Source of the DNA: Polynucleobacter sp. UK-Mo-2m-Kol15
GTDB taxonomy: Bacteria > Pseudomonadota > Gammaproteobacteria > Burkholderiales > Burkholderiaceae
DNA length: 64,000 nucleotides
Assembly: GCF_018881505.1 (NCBI RefSeq)
Contig: NZ_JACVQC010000001.1
Coordinates: forward strand, 310,001-374,000
Direction of reading: 5' to 3'
In this document: positions 62,169-64,000 of the stretch, in pieces
Layout: each line of letters opens with the position of its first letter
How positions within the stretch are numbered: the first letter of the stretch is position 1
Translations under genes and position numbers: made by a program
Notes under the pieces: model-generated
What the model was told of the DNA's origin: nothing
Seen by the model: the letters and a program-made list of their open reading frames with translations, nothing else
Database searches by the model: none

Positions 62169-62197
62169 TTGCAGTTGGCCTTAGGATAGAGCAGAAT
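62169..62197 (+). promoter_or_regulatory. Candidate apaG promoter
   Basis: TTGCAG (62169-62174), 17 bases, CAGAAT (62192-62197), then 7 bases to ATG 62205. GGGGG touches the start codon. Divergent with the rpe box. Confidence 0.4.
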
Positions 62198-62204
62198 TCG
62201 GGGG

Positions 62205-62579
62205 ATGAATCCTCATGAAATTAGCATTACTGTCAAAACCCAGTATTTGCCCGACCAGTCTGACCCCGATAACCGCCAGTTTGCGTTTGCCTATACCGTC
62301 ACCATTCGAAATACCGGTACGGCCAGCATTCAGCTCATTGCCCGCCATTGGTTCATTACCGACGGTGACAATGATGTCCAGGAAGTACGTGGTTTGGGGG
62401 TTGTAGGCCAACAACCCCTGTTAAGGGCGGGCGAGCAATTTGAGTACACCAGCTGGGCTACCTTGCCGACCCCAGCGGGAACGATGCGTGGGGAGTATTT
62501 CTGTGTGACCGAGGAGGCCCAGCTTTTCCAAGCCCCAATCCCAGAATTTGCCTTGGTAATGCCAAGAACCCTGCACTAG
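62205..62579 (+). CDS. apaG: ApaG/DUF525 protein
   Basis: 124-residue fibronectin-III-like fold; FAYTVTIRNTGTASIQLIARHWFITDGDNDVQEVRGLGVVGQQPLLRAGEQFEYTSW and MRGEYFCV are the family marks. Role is unclear (linked to Co/Mg in enterobacteria). Confidence 0.95.
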   Translation: MNPHEISITVKTQYLPDQSDPDNRQFAFAYTVTIRNTGTASIQLIARHWFITDGDNDVQEVRGLGVVGQQPLLRAGEQFEYTSWATLPTPAGTMRGEYFCVTEEAQLFQAPIPEFALVMPRTLH

Positions 62580-62591
62580 GTTCTCAAAGGG

Positions 62592-62705
62592 CTATTTTTT
62601 ACCCTTACCAGTCCAAAGGACAATAAACAGTAGGAGTGCTAAAGCAATGCCTCCCTCGACGACAAATAGGATCATGGGGTATTCATCGAGTAAATTGGCA
62701 ATCAT
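62592..62705 (-). CDS. Possible 37-residue membrane peptide
   Basis: Begins [10 protein letters not shown] and has one strong hydrophobic segment (about 12-31, FVVEGGIALALLLFIVLW) followed by TGKGKK, a normal positive-inside tail. It fills the apaG-mltA gap on the minus strand, and its start codon overlaps the chosen mltA start (shared CATG). No ribosome-binding site. Could be chance. Confidence 0.35.
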   Translation of the reverse strand: MIANLLDEYPMILFVVEGGIALALLLFIVLWTGKGKK

Positions 62706-63858
62706 GATTTCTATATCCACATTAATAAGTCGCGAGAATTTTTCACGAATTCTTCTTCGCAGTGTATTCGCTATTGGCATTACCAGCATATTGGCTGCTT
62801 GCTCCACTCCTTCCACTAAGGGGCCTAGTTACCGCTCCAGCGGTTCTGCTCCATCTTCCTACAGCTCTTCGATTGCAGGCTTTCGATTAGTCTCATGGCA
62901 GGATTTACCTGGCTGGCAAGAGGATGATTTAACGCAGGCTTGGTCTGCTTGGCTTAAGAGTTGTGAAGCCTTGCGAAAGCGCAATGGTGAGATTAACTGG
63001 CGCCAGGTGTGCTTCCAGGCTTCAGAGATTTCAGCCCGCGATAAGCAAGCGATTCGCCAGTATTTTGAGGGGAACTTTCAGGCATATGAAGTGCGCAATA
63101 GTGCTACTGGTAAAGAATCTGGACTGATTACAGGCTACTACGAGCCGGTGATGGCTGGCTCCCAGACCCGCACTGCAACCTATTCCGTGCCCTTATATGG
63201 CCTACCTAGAGCCTGGAAGGTCACTAAACCCAGCCCTGCGCCAACCCGAGCAGAGCTTATGAGCTCTGGGGTGCTGCGCGGTTCAGAAATTGCCTGGGTG
63301 CAAGATCCTGTGGCTGCTGCCTTCATGCAAATTCAAGGTTCTGGAAAAATTCGTTTAGAAGATGGGCGCGTATTGAGACTTGGCTATGCTGGTACCAATG
63401 ACCAACCCTTTAAGTCTTTTGCGCAGTGGCTGCTTGATCGCAAGGAAATTACCCGTGGCGAAGCCACAATGCAAGGTATTTCTGCATGGGCCAAGCGTAA
63501 TCCAGGGCGTGTAGAAGAGATGCTCAATGCCAATCCACGCTTTGTATTCTTCAAAGAGTTACCGGGCAATGTCAGTGCTGATTTGGGACCTATTGGCGCT
63601 TTAGGAGTACCTTTGACAACTGAGCGCAGCATTGCAATTGATCTGAAAGCAATGCCTTTAGGCGCCCCGGTATTTTTAAGTACAACCAAACCCTTGAGCA
63701 GCCAAATCTTACAAAAATTGGTGATGGCTCAAGATACGGGTAAGGCCATTGTCGGTGGTGTGCGAGCAGATTACTATTGGGGATCAGGGGATTCTGCAGG
63801 TGAATTGGCGGGACGCATGAAGCAGGATGGCAAGATGTGGTTATTACTGCCGCGCTGA
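62704..63858 (+). CDS. mltA: Membrane-bound lytic transglycosylase A
   Basis: Outer-membrane lipoprotein that cleaves peptidoglycan. Signal peptide ending with lipobox ILAAC, then the MltA domain ([44 protein letters not shown]) and the 3D domain near the C-terminus with the catalytic Asp in [21 protein letters not shown]. Start ATG 62704 (384 residues) or 62674 (AGGA just upstream); the choice is open. Confidence 0.92.
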   Translation: MISISTLISRENFSRILLRSVFAIGITSILAACSTPSTKGPSYRSSGSAPSSYSSSIAGFRLVSWQDLPGWQEDDLTQAWSAWLKSCEALRKRNGEINWRQVCFQASEISARDKQAIRQYFEGNFQAYEVRNSATGKESGLITGYYEPVMAGSQTRTATYSVPLYGLPRAWKVTKPSPAPTRAELMSSGVLRGSEIAWVQDPVAAAFMQIQGSGKIRLEDGRVLRLGYAGTNDQPFKSFAQWLLDRKEITRGEATMQGISAWAKRNPGRVEEMLNANPRFVFFKELPGNVSADLGPIGALGVPLTTERSIAIDLKAMPLGAPVFLSTTKPLSSQILQKLVMAQDTGKAIVGGVRADYYWGSGDSAGELAGRMKQDGKMWLLLPR

Positions 63859-63884
63859 ACGAATATATTTTTGGAAAGAGATCG

Positions 63885-64000
63885 ATGACCTACAACACCA
63901 TATTGACTGAAGTGGATGGCAAAGTTGCCGTTATTACCCTCAATCGCCCTCAAGTATTAAATGCCCTGAATGATGAGTTAATGGATGAGCTGGGTGCAGC
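63885..64000 (+). CDS. Enoyl-CoA hydratase/isomerase family protein (5-prime end only)
   Basis: Begins [20 protein letters not shown] followed by [16 protein letters not shown], the standard crotonase N-terminus. GGAAAGAG lies upstream. Cut by the window edge, so substrate cannot be judged. Confidence 0.85.
   Translation, partial: MTYNTILTEVDGKVAVITLNRPQVLNALNDELMDELGA

Noticed and set aside
62706-62816. Longer 74-residue version of the small minus-strand frame before mltA
   Set aside because: The extra 37 residues are the antisense of the mltA signal peptide; only the part within the gap is kept as a low-confidence candidate.

Overview
This 64 kb window is a dense, ordinary-looking chromosomal segment of a betaproteobacterium. 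I read it as Burkholderiaceae, most probably Polynucleobacter or a close relative. The reasons are moderate-to-low GC, the chain gltBD / mlaFEDACB / ABC pair / ibaG / murA / his / tatABC / petABC / sspAB, the rpe-trpEGDC block, a short-form HisG, a typical Gram-negative trimeric porin, and very short intergenic gaps. There are no rRNA genes, CRISPR arrays, prophages or integrases. One tRNA gene (Thr, TGT) is present. No stretch longer than about 300 bases lacks a gene.

Layout. 0-2.6 kb: hemB and ysxC (minus), then a di-haem cytochrome c4. 2.6-8 kb: lysA-lptM (minus), cyaY (plus), then aroB, aroK, a short PilQ-type secretin and a composite inner-membrane protein (all minus). This last part is a stripped-down version of the usual pilMNOPQ-aroKB block. 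8.1-11.2 kb: the PBP1A gene followed by a solitary Y1 (RAYT/IS200-like) transposase with stem-loops behind it. 11.4-17.6 kb: glutamate synthase gltBD. 17.6-23.4 kb: the Mla phospholipid transport operon, a YadGH-type ABC exporter and ibaG. 23.4-31.7 kb: murA and a complete run of histidine genes, with hisC inverted relative to the rest. 31.7-33.6 kb: HIT protein and tatABC. 33.6-37.2 kb: a Sel1-repeat protein, a porin, a 49-residue lipoprotein and mscL. 37.3-41.4 kb: cytochrome bc1 (petABC), sspAB, tRNA-Thr. 41.4-44.2 kb: an AT-rich three-gene glycan module (TPR-glycosyltransferase, GT8-like transferase, methyltransferase). 44.2-50.5 kb: MFS transporter, rmuC, grxD, prmC-prfA-hemA (minus). 50.4-56.9 kb: a small membrane protein, the ubiH-dsbC-M61 peptidase-ung operon (minus), ychF and a small winged-helix protein. 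57-64 kb: a MASE1-like membrane protein, trpCDGE-rpe (minus), apaG, mltA and the start of an enoyl-CoA hydratase.

Functionally the window is mostly core metabolism (haem, lysine, shikimate/tryptophan, histidine, glutamate) and envelope upkeep (peptidoglycan, outer-membrane lipid asymmetry, Tat export, porin). Several genes connect: the Rieske protein carries a twin-arginine signal and tatABC lies about 4 kb away; hemA and hemB feed the cytochromes; prmC methylates the product of prfA.

The most interesting pattern is one no single gene shows. Many genes lack a Shine-Dalgarno sequence and instead have a -10-like hexamer (TANNNT or a close variant) ending 5-8 bases before the start codon, often exactly 6. 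This is the arrangement expected for leaderless mRNAs. Other points worth a look are the reduced pilus locus, the inverted hisC, the glycan module beside tRNA-Thr, the RAYT gene with its repeats, and several very small membrane or lipoprotein genes.
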